Of a stretch of 64,000 bases of DNA, positions 42,701-54,916 are shown piece by piece. Numbering within the stretch: position 1 is the first letter of the stretch; each line of letters opens with the position of its first letter. Both the position numbers and the translations under genes were made by a program. Source of the stretch: Pelobates cultripes (Eukaryota > Chordata > Amphibia > Anura > Pelobatidae). Location of the stretch: NCBI GenBank assembly GCA_933207985.1, contig OW240916.1, forward strand, positions 81,462,291 through 81,526,290. The letters run 5' to 3'. The notes under the pieces are model-generated. The model made no database searches and was not told the DNA's origin. It saw nothing but the letters and a program-made list of their open reading frames with translations.

Positions 42701-45700
42701 ATACAAATTCAATATATTCAAATATTTTTTCAAATATGCAATCATTTTAAACATGTATACAAAAATATGAAATCATTTGAAAAGCTTATCCAAAAATATT
42801 AAATTGAGGCCATGACTGGACATATAAATGAAATGTAAACTAAAATTATGATTTGACTTTATCCTATATCTGCAACGTTAACTTATTGACACAAGAACAG
42901 GAGGAGAGTTGTTTATAGGTAAGGTAACTTGAAACTTACATTTATAACTTTAGAAGAATTAATATAGTGCATTACCTTCCTCTACTTAGTAATCTTAGTA
43001 TTGTGATTTTAATTTACACTTTTCATAAGTATTAAAAATCAGTGGACATAACATTTATACAGGATGAGCAGATTTCACTGTTTCCAATGACAATAATACC
43101 CTAATGAAACTTCTCTCCCCTGGTCTTGATTTTCTGAGTTTGTTTGGTCTAAATTCTATTGAAATCCCTGCAACATTCTTCTGAAAAGAATGTTACAGGA
43201 TTTTTTTTAAAGAATGCTATAAGAATTACACAATTATATTCACTGCCATAAAAATTCCTCTCGATTGTTTTGATAATTATCTAAATAATCAAACATATCA
43301 ATATTGTACCATTAGATAGATAGATAGATAGATAGATAGTGTTGATTCATTGTAGATCTGTAATATATTGTTCTTTCATTTTTTCTAATTCCTGTTGCTA
43401 TCTGATGTGTAATACTTTATCAAAGTAATAATTTGGGGCATTTTGTCTTCACTACTCTCACATGTACAAATGAGACATCAACTGAACTTGGATTATGCCA
43501 ACCCATTATGCAGAGAAGGCTGTGAGATATTATCACAACCCAGGAACTGTACAATATTTGCCAGCTGGAATCCAGCTATGGGACTGAGGCCAAGCAAGTC
43601 ACCTTCTACTCAAACATGTGTCTCCACTGTATGACATAGAAGAAACTAATGAAGACCACTCACTCTACTTGTATTTCACCCAGCACCCCCTGTAATTCCA
43701 CCTCACAGCTTAAAAACCACAAAATCTCCTTTATATTGGAACTTGGCTTCATCCACACATGGCTCATAGATCAATCCCTTGAAAATGATGTATCTTTTTT
43801 TTATAGGTTCAGTATTTAACATGCTAGACATTAATCTAATATTGCACGGAGTAATGTACCATAACAAACACTGAAATACCTCTGTTATTTATTACCGAGA
43901 ATTTTTAACCTTTTCGTTTACGGGAGAGCCCAAAGCCCATAGCTTTGCTTTGCATTAAATGTTTAGCGGTAGTGATAGGGTAAAGGACTAAACACAAGCA
44001 GAAACTGTAAAGTTGCAATATTAGGAAAAAATGTTTCTTTTACAGATATATTTTTGGCATTAAATGAATAGTCAAGCACATTGTTTTATGTTGCCTGTTC
44101 TTGCTTTTTAAAGCACCGGGATTCAATTATTCCCTCATTTGAACATTGATGCTTTCTTTATGGCGTCGATAGAACTATTCTCGTTCTTACATCTCAGAAA
44201 TTAATTTCCAAACCCCTTATGACCGTGAGACATTTTGAGAAGCCCCATCTGCCAGACTCCTGGAGAGCCTGGTTCGAGTTGGGAGGAGGAGTGGGTAAGA
44301 TCGCTTTGTTGGTAACATTTGTTCACCAGGAGAAGCAGGTTCTTGAATGTCCCCAAGTGATCTCGGTAAACTGTCTTCCTGACATTCCATTCTATTGGCT
44401 GGCATTTGATTGTTTTTTCTTTGTTTGTTTTTTAAATTCTCAACTTTTATTGCTTTGCGCAAGTCATTAATGGTTTCTTCATGCGTTTAACAGATCTTCA
44501 TGTTTTTACATCTCAGAATTAAATTTTTCTAACTTGTTAGGCTTACAAAGAAATGAGAAGACTCCATCTGTTGAACTGTAGCGCAGCAGGAGTGATGACC
44601 AATAGCTTTTACGTCTATCCACCAGAATATTTAGCTGTTTTCATTTGTCTGTGGGAAAATGACCTCACATGGTTATGCTTTGGAGTTTGTGTATATTTTC
44701 ATGAGAATGTGGGTGGGGTCAGAGAACAGAAATCCTACAGAAGTAAGAGGCCAAAAAAGCTTGGAGTCAGTATTAGAACAATGGGTAAATTACCAGGACA
44801 CCAACCTTTACACTAACCTTCTCTAGACATCTTGATATTGTTCTATCTAGACATCTTAGACCTTGTTTCTTTCTAGTAAAATAACTTCAATTGTGAATCG
44901 ACAGCACTCACACAAATATATCAACGGTCCAATTTCTTCATATGAATTAACCAGATTTATTTTTCAGCTTCTTTTGGTGGATTTGAATGTTTTTTTCACC
45001 CTAGATTATAATGTAAGAATTAAACTATAGACACAGTTGGTGCTTTTAGGCTCTGAATAATTATTCTAAACGTCCTAGAGAGGTTCAACCATTTACCTCT
45101 AGATTTTGATCTTAGAAGGTCTATAGAAATATAATTAAGTATTCCATGGTCCAATTATACAACAAAACAAAAAAAGGGCCTATAAGTGGCAAAAGGAGAT
45201 AGTGGTTTAGCAACAAAAGTGAACTGAGGTTCAGTGAGCCGATACGTGGCTTCGGATAGCAAACAACTAAGATCCCAAGTACCAGAACGACTAAAAGAGA
45301 GAATAAGCTTTCGAATTACTATTAAAGGAAGCAAATTACATTAGAGTGGCCGGGGGACATGGTGCTAATTGTACATATTCGGATGTTAGGTATGGGGTAT
45401 GGGGTCAAGGCTACAAATATGGGATGAGGAAGGGAGAGAAAAGACAAGATAAAAATGCAGGCATTCTGTGAATACATTATTATATGTGAAAACTGTAAAA
45501 GATATGTAAAACTTAAAAGAATCGATAGGTGACTTTGTAGATGCCAAAGCTCTAGTGAGAGATAAAATTTAAATTATATAATGAAGAGGAAGTCTTGTTG
45601 ATATCAGGTGAATACATAACAAGAAACACAAGAATGATAAAGATATATCCATGCCTATTTATAAGTACAAGTTTAATTCTTTGATTAATGAATGGTAAAC

Positions 45701-46150
45701 AAATTATGACATAACTTATAGCAAAAGCATGTAACTGATATTTTTGTCTTTTGATCATGGAATATTTTACATCCTTAACTTAATAAATTGAGTCGTTGAG
45801 TCGTAAGCAAATTATGAATCTGGGGGAAGTTTGGTAGTCAAATCATGTTTTAATATGCAGCACATATTACCTGTCTGAGGAGGACATGTATTTATTTTTA
45901 TTTTTTTAACTAAACGGAGCACAGACATATTCAGTTAGTACCTGCAACTAATCACTGCACATTGCATCTCATAGAAAGTCTACAGAGGGAATGGTCTAAT
46001 TATGAGCTATAAGACCACACACTGAGATCAATAAAACAACGAATGGACACATTTTAAAATGGACATTATCACAACTTAGATGCTATCCATATTTAGAAAA
46101 TCCTGCTATTCAGAAACACTGCTTCTGCATATACTAGGTTTATTAGACAG
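42701..46150. other. Long AT-rich stretch, no gene seen
   Basis: (gata)n at about 43314-43340. Two segments about 330 bp apart (44190 and 44520) share tacatctcagaa and a gaag-ccatctg block, a possible weak ancient duplication. No domain is recognisable in the short open frames. Confidence 0.35.
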
Positions 46151-46969
46151 AGAGCTTCAGGTAATCTTTTCAGTCCAAACCATCTGTTGATTTTATTTCT
46201 GACATTCTTTATTTTTCAGTGCTTACAATTTGCAGGTAATAACATTCATTCATACATTCATAGCAGTAGCGTAAGAAATTGTATGGAAATGTCAAGATTA
46301 CAGCAAAAATAAAATATATATGGGGGTGGTGAGGCATAACAGATACCAGTTTGCTTTGGTTGCTCTCGCTCCAGTAAATAGGATTGAGAAGGAGAGGAGA
46401 GGAAAATTTAAAAAAGAAAAAGAAAAGAAAGGGGTACAGAAAAGACTACTGCCAACTTATGTCCCTGATATGGATATGACCCGGTACACTAACATAGCCC
46501 CCTTTTGATTGCCAACCCGTTGTGCAAAAAGCATATTATCCCATTATTGTGCAAAGCCGTGGGATCATTACAGTAAAAGAAGCAAGTTGATCATGACCAG
46601 TTGCCTATTAGTAAAGACAATAAACTGTGTACAAAGCAACCTTGATATTGAGATGACATGAGGTGACCCAAAGACGTGAAAATGACAGGTGATGAGGCAA
46701 AAATTCAAACTGCTCTGGTGGTGTATCTGCACCACATCAACTCCTATAGGCACGAGGAAAAATAGAAGAAAAAAAAAAGATATGGGTGATTGATGCCCGT
46801 GAACTGTGTTTATTAAGTGGATCGACTGCCAGAGGACTGAGTAGTTCCAGGTGTGATCAAAGTTTCCTAATAATGGGAACTACGTGGTAACAAAACAAAA
46901 ATTATAGCCAACGAAAATATATACAAAATCAACCACTCAGTCCGGTACTAGCCTCATGCGTGCTGTGTT
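46151..46969. other. Unassigned
   Basis: Possibly the downstream part of the decayed LINE whose ORF1 remnant lies at 46970-47840. Nothing decisive. Confidence 0.3.
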
Positions 46970-47840
46970 TGTTAGGGTCGTACCTTCTCTACATTCCAGT
47001 AATGCTGTCCTGGTGCATGTTGTCGAAGCAGGTCATTTGTGGAAAGGCCTAACACTTGCAAAAAGGCCTGTGATTCAGCAACATTAGTGATCTTGTGTAG
47101 AGAGCCATCCTTTAGACTTGAAGCGAGCGGGGGTTGCCCCATCTGTAGGAGATAGTATTCTCCCGTAGAACACCAGTGACCAGCCAGAGGGAGCGTTTCC
47201 ACTACAGAGTAGCCAGCGACAGAGCTCATGAGATTAAAATTCACAGATGAGTCGTAAGCATTGAATTGCAGATAGGATTGCCATTTTGTCCAAAGAAGAC
47301 ACAAATTGAACTATGAGATCCCGGTGGAAGTGCTAGAGCTAGTTAACAGCTCGTATATGCGGTAGCTTCCATCGAGAATGATAGATTTTGCCCTTTTAGG
47401 TGATAACAGGTGTAGAAACAGGCGGCGTTGGTAGTGAGGCAGTTGGGCTGCAGCCACAGCCTCAGGCACCCACTGAATTTTAAAGTTATTAATTTGACAC
47501 CTGTTCCGTTTGCTTCACCTCTAGTCAGGCCTGGGCTAGGAACGCTTTATACTGTAAATCTTGCATGGTGGCTTTCTTGGTCTGCAGGTCGGCAACCTGC
47601 TGCTCTATCACCCTGATTCTGCCCGTGAGGGAGTGTATGTCCCCCCGAACTAAAGTCATATCTGCTTGGAACAAGAATCGAATGTCTTTAGTAGGAACTT
47701 AATTTTCCTCATCTTCATCCGAGGAGGTATGGTGCAAGCAACCCCCCCCAGGGGTAACTCATTGAGAGTATTAAGGGAAGGTTCCTCTTCGGAGGAAGTC
47801 TCTGTGGCCGTTGCAGCCATCTTGAGTGCTCCACATGGTC
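46970..47840 (-). pseudogene. L1-like ORF1 remnant
   Basis: Minus-strand reading: MAATATETSSEEEPSLNTL near 47820, then a coiled-coil-like GDIHSLTGRIRVIEQQVADL near 47640-47580, and after stops text resembling the ORF1p RNA-recognition part (VPEAVAAAQLPHY near 47450). Last comes a frame at 47304-46972 containing SQAFLQVLGLSTNDLL. The order of acidic N-terminus, coiled coil and RRM-like part fits L1 ORF1, an RNA-binding chaperone. Heavily mutated; the affiliation is tentative. Confidence 0.4.
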
Positions 47841-47919
47841 CTCCCTTAAATAGTAGATCTCCAATATAGTGTGGTATTGTGTCGCTTCTAAAAAATGTTT
47901 CCCCATGGTGAGGCATATA

Positions 47920-49961
47920 GGTGTCCGTTTTTGTTGTTGTTGAAATATGAATGCTTCAAAGCTCAGTGAATTGCAATGTCAAATATAGCTCGTGCTGAAC
48001 ACGTCCTGTAGCGTGTTTTTTTATTTAATACAGTATATAATCTTAAAAACATCAGGGAAGGGTTAATTGTTTTATGGAGTCATTTATTTATTTATTTACC
48101 AGTGTCTTTTTATCTCATGTCTATATTTTTGATCACCATAGACTTGAATTTTATTGCATGACAAAAGGCTTCATATTTAGCAATTCTCTCTTTACTGTAG
48201 CAGCACAGATCATATCATAAACTATTATAGCATAACATAACCAATCAAAACAATGATAAAGAGGTTTTATGAACCCTGAGTAGAACAAGGGAGGTTGGTC
48301 TCTCGTTGGGCCTCTTGTGCATGAGGCAGCCATTTTGGATCTCACAAGTTAAGCAAAATCCTTGGAGGCCATCTTTAATTACCCTTACACTGCAATCTGA
48401 TTGTCCTCACCAACTTGGAACGGCTCAATTCTATGTTTTTGGGGCCTGCAATACACTATACTATATGTGTATTGCTCTATTGCTTGTCCCATATGTTCCA
48501 TAACTACCCATGGATGACCTCAGCTGGTACATTATTCAAATTACATTGTGTTAACATTATGGATGGTTGATATCTAACTGATGTTTCTTTGCCTTGTATG
48601 CAGGGGTGAGTCGCCTGCTGGTCAAATGGGGCTACCCCTCATCGATGACATATTTCTGTTCACTGCTAAGTGGAACAAGACATTATTAAAGACCTGTTAT
48701 TGGGGTGAGCCCCCAAATATTACTAGACACGTTGCCATACAGCCTGACTTTGTGCAGGAGTTACCTGGCTTTTCTTTGTGCCAGCTAGATTCCCCACCAG
48801 ATATATCCCTGTGGTCCTGTTGGCTGAGCCCCAATATATTGTCAGATACAGTAACTGGTATCAGTAACATTACCATCTGGGTGAGCCCCAGTTATTCAAT
48901 CATACTTTGGCTTCCCCCTGCGCATATGTTGTGCCTAATCATTAAATTCATGAAGCACCAATATCCAAAAAGTAATAATCAATACCTAATAAGGTTTATA
49001 GTGATATTGCTGGGCACACAACCCAGTTCGGATAGAGTACATTGAGTTATAAGAAAGAGAAATCCCAAAGAGACCAAGTTAAATATAAGAATTCACATTA
49101 CACTTTATTATCCACAAAGGGATCTAAGCAAAGTAAGTTTTACTCTCATTTAAGTAGTTGCATGCATTTACTTCAGACAGTTTAGTATCTAGATATATCA
49201 GCTTAAGTATACATCACCATTAGAGAAGCTTGGTTGTCTCCTTGCCACACATGACTGGGGGGAACTCAGGCAGTCACTCGGAGAGACCCTCTCTTCTGGG
49301 AACAGCAGAAACCAGTAACACGCGTCCGCATTACAGGTGGGTAGTTCTCCAAGTGAGCGCAAGATTCCCATAGTTTTATATACCTGTCTTCAAGGACAGT
49401 CAGTAGTTCCTTACCAGTGCAGCCCAGCAAAAGACCTTGATACAAGCAGCTGGATGGACCTGGCAGTTGGCCAGACTGTTCAGGACCACCAGAACTTATG
49501 CCAAGTCTTGTGCAGTTAATTATCTCTTATCTACAAGCTTTATTTGTACTGTTCTAGAGATGGCAGCATAAGTTTTTTGATGGCAACATAAGTTTCTCAA
49601 ACTGCTGAAGTGCTGTGTCAGCTTATAGTGCTGTGTCAGCTTAGTAAACAGCTGTAGTGGCGTGTCAGCTCTTAATAACTGTGGCATAAAGCCTTCAAGC
49701 CTGCATCTAGTAATTGTGGCCTTCAAGCCTGCATCTAGTAATATGTGCTATGTGTGCTTATATGCTTACCGGTGCCATCTTAACTATCTATAAATGTTTG
49801 AGTTGCTCAATAGTGACCAATCAATCATACTTAATTAATATGGAATATTATTATCACAGCATATGGACCTATTACACACATACCTAAGTCCTGTCATTTT
49901 GCACGTCCATGACCAACTCAGTTCCACCTACTCAGGACTTACAAACCATGATTAAACCATC
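47920..49961. other. Unassigned, no gene recognised
   Basis: A 154-codon plus-strand frame (48581-49045) shows repeated gagccccaatatt-type segments but no domain I recognise, and is probably repeat-derived. Poly-T-like cactttattatccacaaagg at about 49099 could be the edge of a retroelement. Confidence 0.3.
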
Positions 49962-50109
49962 TTATAGAGCAGGGGTGTCAAACTCAAATTCATCGGGGGC
50001 CGCATCAGCAGTTTGGTCACCCTCAAAGGGCCGGTTGTATCTGTAGGACTATGTGTCCACTCTTTATTATCATAAATTATTGTCACTGCATTCAATTATT
50101 ACATGGGCA

Positions 50110-50525
50110 GAACGGGTGGATGGGGGGCAGTACGTGTGTATGGAGGGCAGTACTTGTGTATGGGGCAGTATGTGTGTATGGGGGCAGTATGTGTGTATGT
50201 GTGTGTATGGGTGTATGGGGGCAGTGTGTGTGTATGGGGGGGAAGTGTGTGTGTATGGGGGCAGTAGTGTGTATGGGGGGTAGAACGTGTGTATGGGGGC
50301 GGTGTATGTGTGTATATGGGGGGGCAGTATGTGTATGGGGGCAGTGTGTGTGTATGGGGGCAGTATGGGGGGCAGTGTGTGTGTATGGGGGGCAGTAAGG
50401 GTGTATGGGGGCAGTGTGGGTGTATGGGGGGCAGTATGGGTGTATGGGGGGCAGTGTGTGTATGGGGGCAGTGTGGGTGTATGGGGGCAGTGTGTGTGTA
50501 TGGGGGGCAGTGTGTGTGTGTAGAG
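50110..50525 (+). repeat. G-rich minisatellite, gtgtatgggggcagt units
   Basis: About 25 imperfect copies of a 15-19-bp unit. The frames rich in VWGQCVCMGG-type text are translation artefacts of this repeat. Confidence 0.9.
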
Positions 50526-50584
50526 TGTGTGTGATATAAGGGTAGGGGGGCTTTTATATATTATATATATATAATTTTAATTAA

Positions 50585-50960
50585 AATATATATTTATGTC
50601 CCCCCTCCCTTCTTACCTTTACTGGGGGGAGGGGGTACATTTCCCTGGTGGTCCGGTGGGGGATTCATTGGTGGTCCCAGTGGGGAGAGTGAACTCTAGC
50701 CCACGCTCCAGGGCTAGAGTTCACTCTCGCGAGATTTGGAGCGTTGCCGTGGTAACCGCGGCAACGCTCCAACTCCCGCGAGAGGAGGGCCCGGAGGAGC
50801 TGCAGCCTGAGCTCCGGGTCCTCTATCCCTCCCTCCCCCGCCGGCTGTCAGCACTGTGCCTGCGGACCGGGGAGGGAGATCTGTGATCTCCCCTCCGGTC
50901 CGCAGGCACATTGCTGGGCTGGCAGGAGAGGGAGACCGTCGGTATTCTCGGGGGGGGCAA
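50585..50960. repeat. Chain of GC-rich hairpins in the hAT-like element
   Basis: Stems include gagagtgaactctagcc/ggctagagttcactctc (about 50687-50730), ggagcgttgccg/cggcaacgctcc (about 50736-50772) and gtgcctgcggacc/ggtccgcaggcac around a gggagatct/atctccc core (about 50856-50911). Part of this module recurs inverted at about 61850-61990. Confidence 0.8.
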
Positions 50961-51090
50961 TTGCCCCGTTGCCCACCCCCTGGATCCGCCACTGGGCTGG
51001 CGGCCGGCGGCGGCTACACGGGCCACATGACGAGGTCTGGCGGGCCGGATTCGGCCCGCAGGCCTTGTGTTTGACACCCGTGTTATAGAG

Positions 51091-52200
51091 GAACCTCTCA
51101 ACTTCTATGTGCGAGCACATGACTATGGCAAAGCGACACTGAAAGGGTTCGGCAGCTTCACGCCACCCTAAAGGCAAAGATACCCAAACTGGTAGTAGGC
51201 CAGCAGGTACATCTTCCACCTCTATTTCTTTTCAGATGATGATGATCCCTATCCCCCAAAACTCTATCCATCATCGATGAGAACAAACTTTTGAAGGATA
51301 TGCCTCAGGATGAATGCCAATATTTAAAGGAATCCACCATGATGGATGCTCCTATGATGAGTGAGGCTCCTGCATACAATAATCTGTAAGGTGACAAGAC
51401 CTAAGACCTTCCTTGACACCCAAAATAATCCTTTCTTTGACCCTTGTTACATCCGGCACCCAAGGTCATCTGAGTGGTCCCTCCCGGAGCACCTTGCAAG
51501 GTTTGTCCACTTTTGGTTGAGAAAACCATTGGAAAAGGAAGTGAGGAACCTTCTTAGGGTGGAATGTCCCAAACCCTCACTACCTGATGAACTGGCACTG
51601 AACCCAGAATTTGATATCACTGTTGTGATTCTTATGTCCTGGACGAGATGCAATCCCAGGAAGGGGATTGAAAAAGGGGTTAGAGGCTACACAAGACAAG
51701 CCCCTTGACATGCTAGGCCCATTGACGAAGATGCTCTATTTTGCAGATATCGCATTAATGCAGGATACTCACCTGGACTATAGCAGCACTAAAGAATGAG
51801 CCTTCCATTCCATCTGCCTATTTGGAAACACGAATGCTACACTTTGCACTGAGAGACATAAGGCAGCTCTACTTCATATTGATTCTAAACTCACAGGCCT
51901 GGGAACTAAATAACTAGGGCCATTGGCAAAAGGCCCATTATTCGGGGGGCTGTTCATTAAAGAATTGCAGAGACATGTCAATATATTTACAATGTTCAAC
52001 AAAGCACAAACTTCACTGAAACTACGGAGCTCCCTGTACCCTGGCTGGGTACCTCCGCCAAAGACCCGCTTCCTAGCTGGAGCAGGGGAAAAACCTCAGC
52101 ACTTCAGTCCCCAGTCGCCGTGGCTTGACTGGGGTCTTGGAACCACTCCGTCCTGGAGCCGAATGGGGAACTTGCTCTATCCACTCCCAGGCACAGCACG
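51091..52200 (+). pseudogene. Ngaro-type gag fragment
   Basis: The frame 51361-51708 has HPRSSEWSLPEHLARFVHFW, LRKPLEKEVRNLLRVECPKP and PRKGIEKGVRG. Later frames give AFHSICLFGNTNATLCTER, HKAALLHIDSKLTGLGTK and GLFIKELQRHVNIFTMF. I recognise this as the Gag-like protein of Ngaro/DIRS-type elements in amphibians. Several stops and frame changes. The hAT-like element is inserted just upstream. The rest of the Ngaro element is missing. Confidence 0.6.
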
Positions 52201-53108
52201 ACACTCAGTCCTAGGAGCTCTAGTCCTTACAAGGACTTTCCCTGTTTAATCCTCCACACTAGAACAAGCTGGAGTAGTGATTAGACATTTCCCCTCCCAG
52301 TAACCTTTAATCCAAGTTGGGTTATTCCATATATTAAAAGAAAAGCAGGCAATAGTGTAATCCTGCAAAGTATATGACATATAAATATTACGTGATATAT
52401 ATAGAAAGGAGTATCACTCCTGTCACTCTCATACAGCCTCACACTGAGGTGATTACATATAGGTCAAAAAAGTGTGCATTTCATCAAATTTATTAACAAT
52501 GAAAATAAAACCAATTACATAAAATATACATATACATTGCACGAAACAGGGGGATACGAATGACATGTCTATCTAAGCTCTGATTGGTTCTTTCACAATT
52601 CTCAGATTTGCATATTAACCCCTAATGTCCATGATCCAATTAGCAGGTATTATACAGGTGTCTTTAACCCCTTATATGTCCACTTAAAAAAAACAACTCA
52701 AAACATACAATATATATACAATTAAAACAAGTACCTAAATGTTTATAAGCAAGCCTTTGTTCACATTATAATTTTATCATTTCATACTACAGATTTCCTG
52801 CTGAGCAGGAAAGAAAAGAGGGAGAAGTATAAGAATAATTAAATATATATTTCAAAAAAGTGGCAGTATACTAAAAAGGACCAATTTTGTTGAAATGGGT
52901 TTCAAAACACTTTTTATCTCCTAAAATGCGGAAATGCTATGGGCACCAGGTTTGCCCCCAGTTATGCCAATTTATTTATGGCATTTGGGAATTACAATAT
53001 ATGAACCCAGAGGCTTGGTAGTATAGTGTAGTATGCCAGACCATATAGCAGCAATAAAGCAATATAAAAAATGTGCAGTCACAGGTATAGTGTGAAGTAG
53101 TATGGCAC
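52201..53108 (+). mobile_element. PLE debris with an RT scrap
   Basis: At about 52935-52990 the plus strand encodes AMGTRFAPSYANLFMAFG, the core of the Penelope-type RT palm. The AT-rich DNA upstream (52380-52930) looks like PLE non-coding sequence. 52995-53108 is unassigned and ends at the truncated LTR edge. Confidence 0.6.
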
Positions 53109-53834
53109 CTCCCCTCCCTCTCCTCCCCTTAGATTAGCCCTTAAACAGATTAGTGGGGACAGAGTTTTCCCCACTTTCTAGATGTCACCTAAATATAGGG
53201 GGTACAGGGACCTGGTAGATCTGATCTGGGTGAGTAACATACTCGAAATTCACCCAGATCGGACCAGGGGTTCGGGAGTTACAAACAGTTAAAGTTTTGA
53301 CCGACCGCAGGGACTCAGTAGCCGAAAACTGTTCCATGAATTCTGGCCCTGCGGTCGGTCTATTTCAGTGAATTAAAAATACTGAATAACCTAGCCATCC
53401 ATGCGATTGCAAGCCTTCGCATAAATCCCCTCGTTTAGGGGAATCTAGCTACCGAACGCCGGGGCGTTCGTGTGTTTGATTCGTGCTGTCGGAGCATGCT
53501 GGAGGTCTCAGCGGTACTTGGTTAGTCGAATGCCCGGTTTGAGTTCCAGGCATTCGCCAACCAAGTACCGCTGTTCGTGCGTGAGATGGCCGCCACCACG
53601 TGTTCTGTATGCGAAATGGCGGCCACACATACAGGCACTTAATTCCCTCGCGACATTGTATCGTTCAGCTAATTGGAAACACACGACCACCACGGGGTGG
53701 TCTCCCGTTCAGTAGTTTCGGTCATTCGCCTAAAAACAGCAATATAACAGGAAAGTCCATTCGGTTAGTTATTCCCTTGGTGAAAGTCCCTCATTCACAC
53801 AGAATGATCAGTTCCAGTGGCAGGGTTTGCCACA
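53109..53834 (-). repeat. 3' LTR of the Gmr1-type element, truncated
   Basis: Homologous to 58650-59341. It begins abruptly at cctcccctccc; the outer ~220 bp (poly(A) signal and tgtagcgg end) are missing. It keeps about 20 bp (tgagttccaggcattc region, about 53539-53556) absent from the other LTR. Confidence 0.85.
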
Positions 53835-53915
53835 ATGCTCCCCCAGAACTAAGCCGCCATACACAGTCTGATCCCAACGGATCGGCTTGGGGATGTCCGG
53901 GAGAGTGCCCACAGA

Positions 53916-54914
53916 TCATTTTTCTAGTTCTGTCTGTCGGGACAACCCGTCGGCGTTACCATTTTGTTTCCCCGGGCGATACTGGATGGTGAAATCAAAG
54001 GGCTGCAGCGCCAAGCTCCATCTCAGCAGTCTATCGTTGTCCCCTGACACCTGGTTTAGCCACACCAACGGGTTGTGATCTGTGAGCAAGGCAAATTGTT
54101 GTCCATATAAGTAGGGCTGTAGTTTCTTGAGGGCCCACACTACCGCCAGGCATTCCTTCTCAATGGCAGCATAGCTTACTTCCCTGGGTAGTAGTTTCCG
54201 ACTTAAGTAAGCGACTGGATGTTCGCCGCCATCGGCCCCGACCTGGCTCAGCACTGCTCCCAATCCAAACATAGAAGCGTCTGTGTGAACGAGAAAGCGT
54301 TTAGTTGGATCGGGAGCGGCAAGTACAGGTGCATGAATTAGGGCAGTTTTCAGTTCTTGGAATGCCTTCTCACACTCTGGGCTCCAGGTCACTACTTTGG
54401 GCAGGTTCTTCTTGGTGAGGTCAGTAAGGGGCTTTGCTAGGGCACTATAATTGGGCACAAATTTACGGTAATAACCGGCGGTCCCTAAAAAAGCTAAAAC
54501 CTGGGTTTTCATGCGCGGGGTCGGCCACTTAGCTACGGCCTCAATCTTAGCAGGTTCTGGCTTTTGCTGCCCACTGCCTACCCTGTGGCCCAAGTACTGC
54601 ACTTCAGCCATCCTTACATGGCACTTGCTGGGTTTTAACGTGAGCCCTGCCTCCCTAATGCGGTCGAAGATGGCTCCGATATGAGTTAAATGCTCGTCCC
54701 AGGAGTTGCTAAAGATCGCTATATCATCCAAATAGGCGCAAGCATACTCCGGGGATCCGTCCAGTAGCCGATCTACCATCCGCTGAAAGGTAGCCGGCGC
54801 ATTCTTCATCCCGAATGGCATCACCTTAAATTGGTATAGCCCAAACGGGGTGACGAATGTGGACTTTGGGATGGCATCCTCGGCTAGTGGGATCTGCCAG
54901 TATCCTTTGCACAA
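53916..54914 (-). pseudogene. Gmr1-type RT palm/thumb and RNase H
   Basis: 333 codons. It resumes after a 5-bp duplication (tagac twice, about 54915-54924). CKGYWQIPLAEDAIPKSTFV, MPFGMKNAPATFQRMVD, CAYLDDIAIFS (catalytic Y-L-DD), VQYLGHRVGSGQQKPEPAK and AFLGTAGYYRKFVPNYS form the RT. RNase H has LVHTDASMFGLGAVLSQ, AIEKECLAVVWALKKL, LLTDHNPLVWLNQ and QYRPGKQNGNADGLSR. All recognisable catalytic residues are present. The natural stop follows SRQTELEK. It ends about 80 bp before the 3' LTR. Confidence 0.93.
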
Positions 54915-54916
54915 GT

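Larger units (their letters stand above)
49970..51082. mobile_element. hAT-like non-autonomous element with 8-bp TSD
   Basis: The ends caggggtgtcaaactc and gtttgacacccgtg are inverted. The perfect TSD ttatagag lies at 49962-49969 and 51083-51090. gggggccgcatcagcag (left) and gggccggattcggcccgcag (right) are characteristic of a hAT-derived family widespread in vertebrates. It is filled with a G-rich minisatellite and GC-rich hairpins; no transposase. Confidence 0.85.

Noticed and set aside
44150..44560. Two segments sharing tacatctcagaa and a ccatctg block
   Set aside because: Similarity too short to call a duplication by eye; a self-alignment would decide.
48581..49045. 154-codon plus-strand frame
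   Set aside because: No recognisable domain, internal sequence repetition and no splice or start context. Not called as a gene.
50051..50534. Several overlapping plus-strand frames of 76-115 codons rich in Gly, Val, Trp and Cys
   Set aside because: They are translations of a gtgtatgggggcagt minisatellite in three frames.
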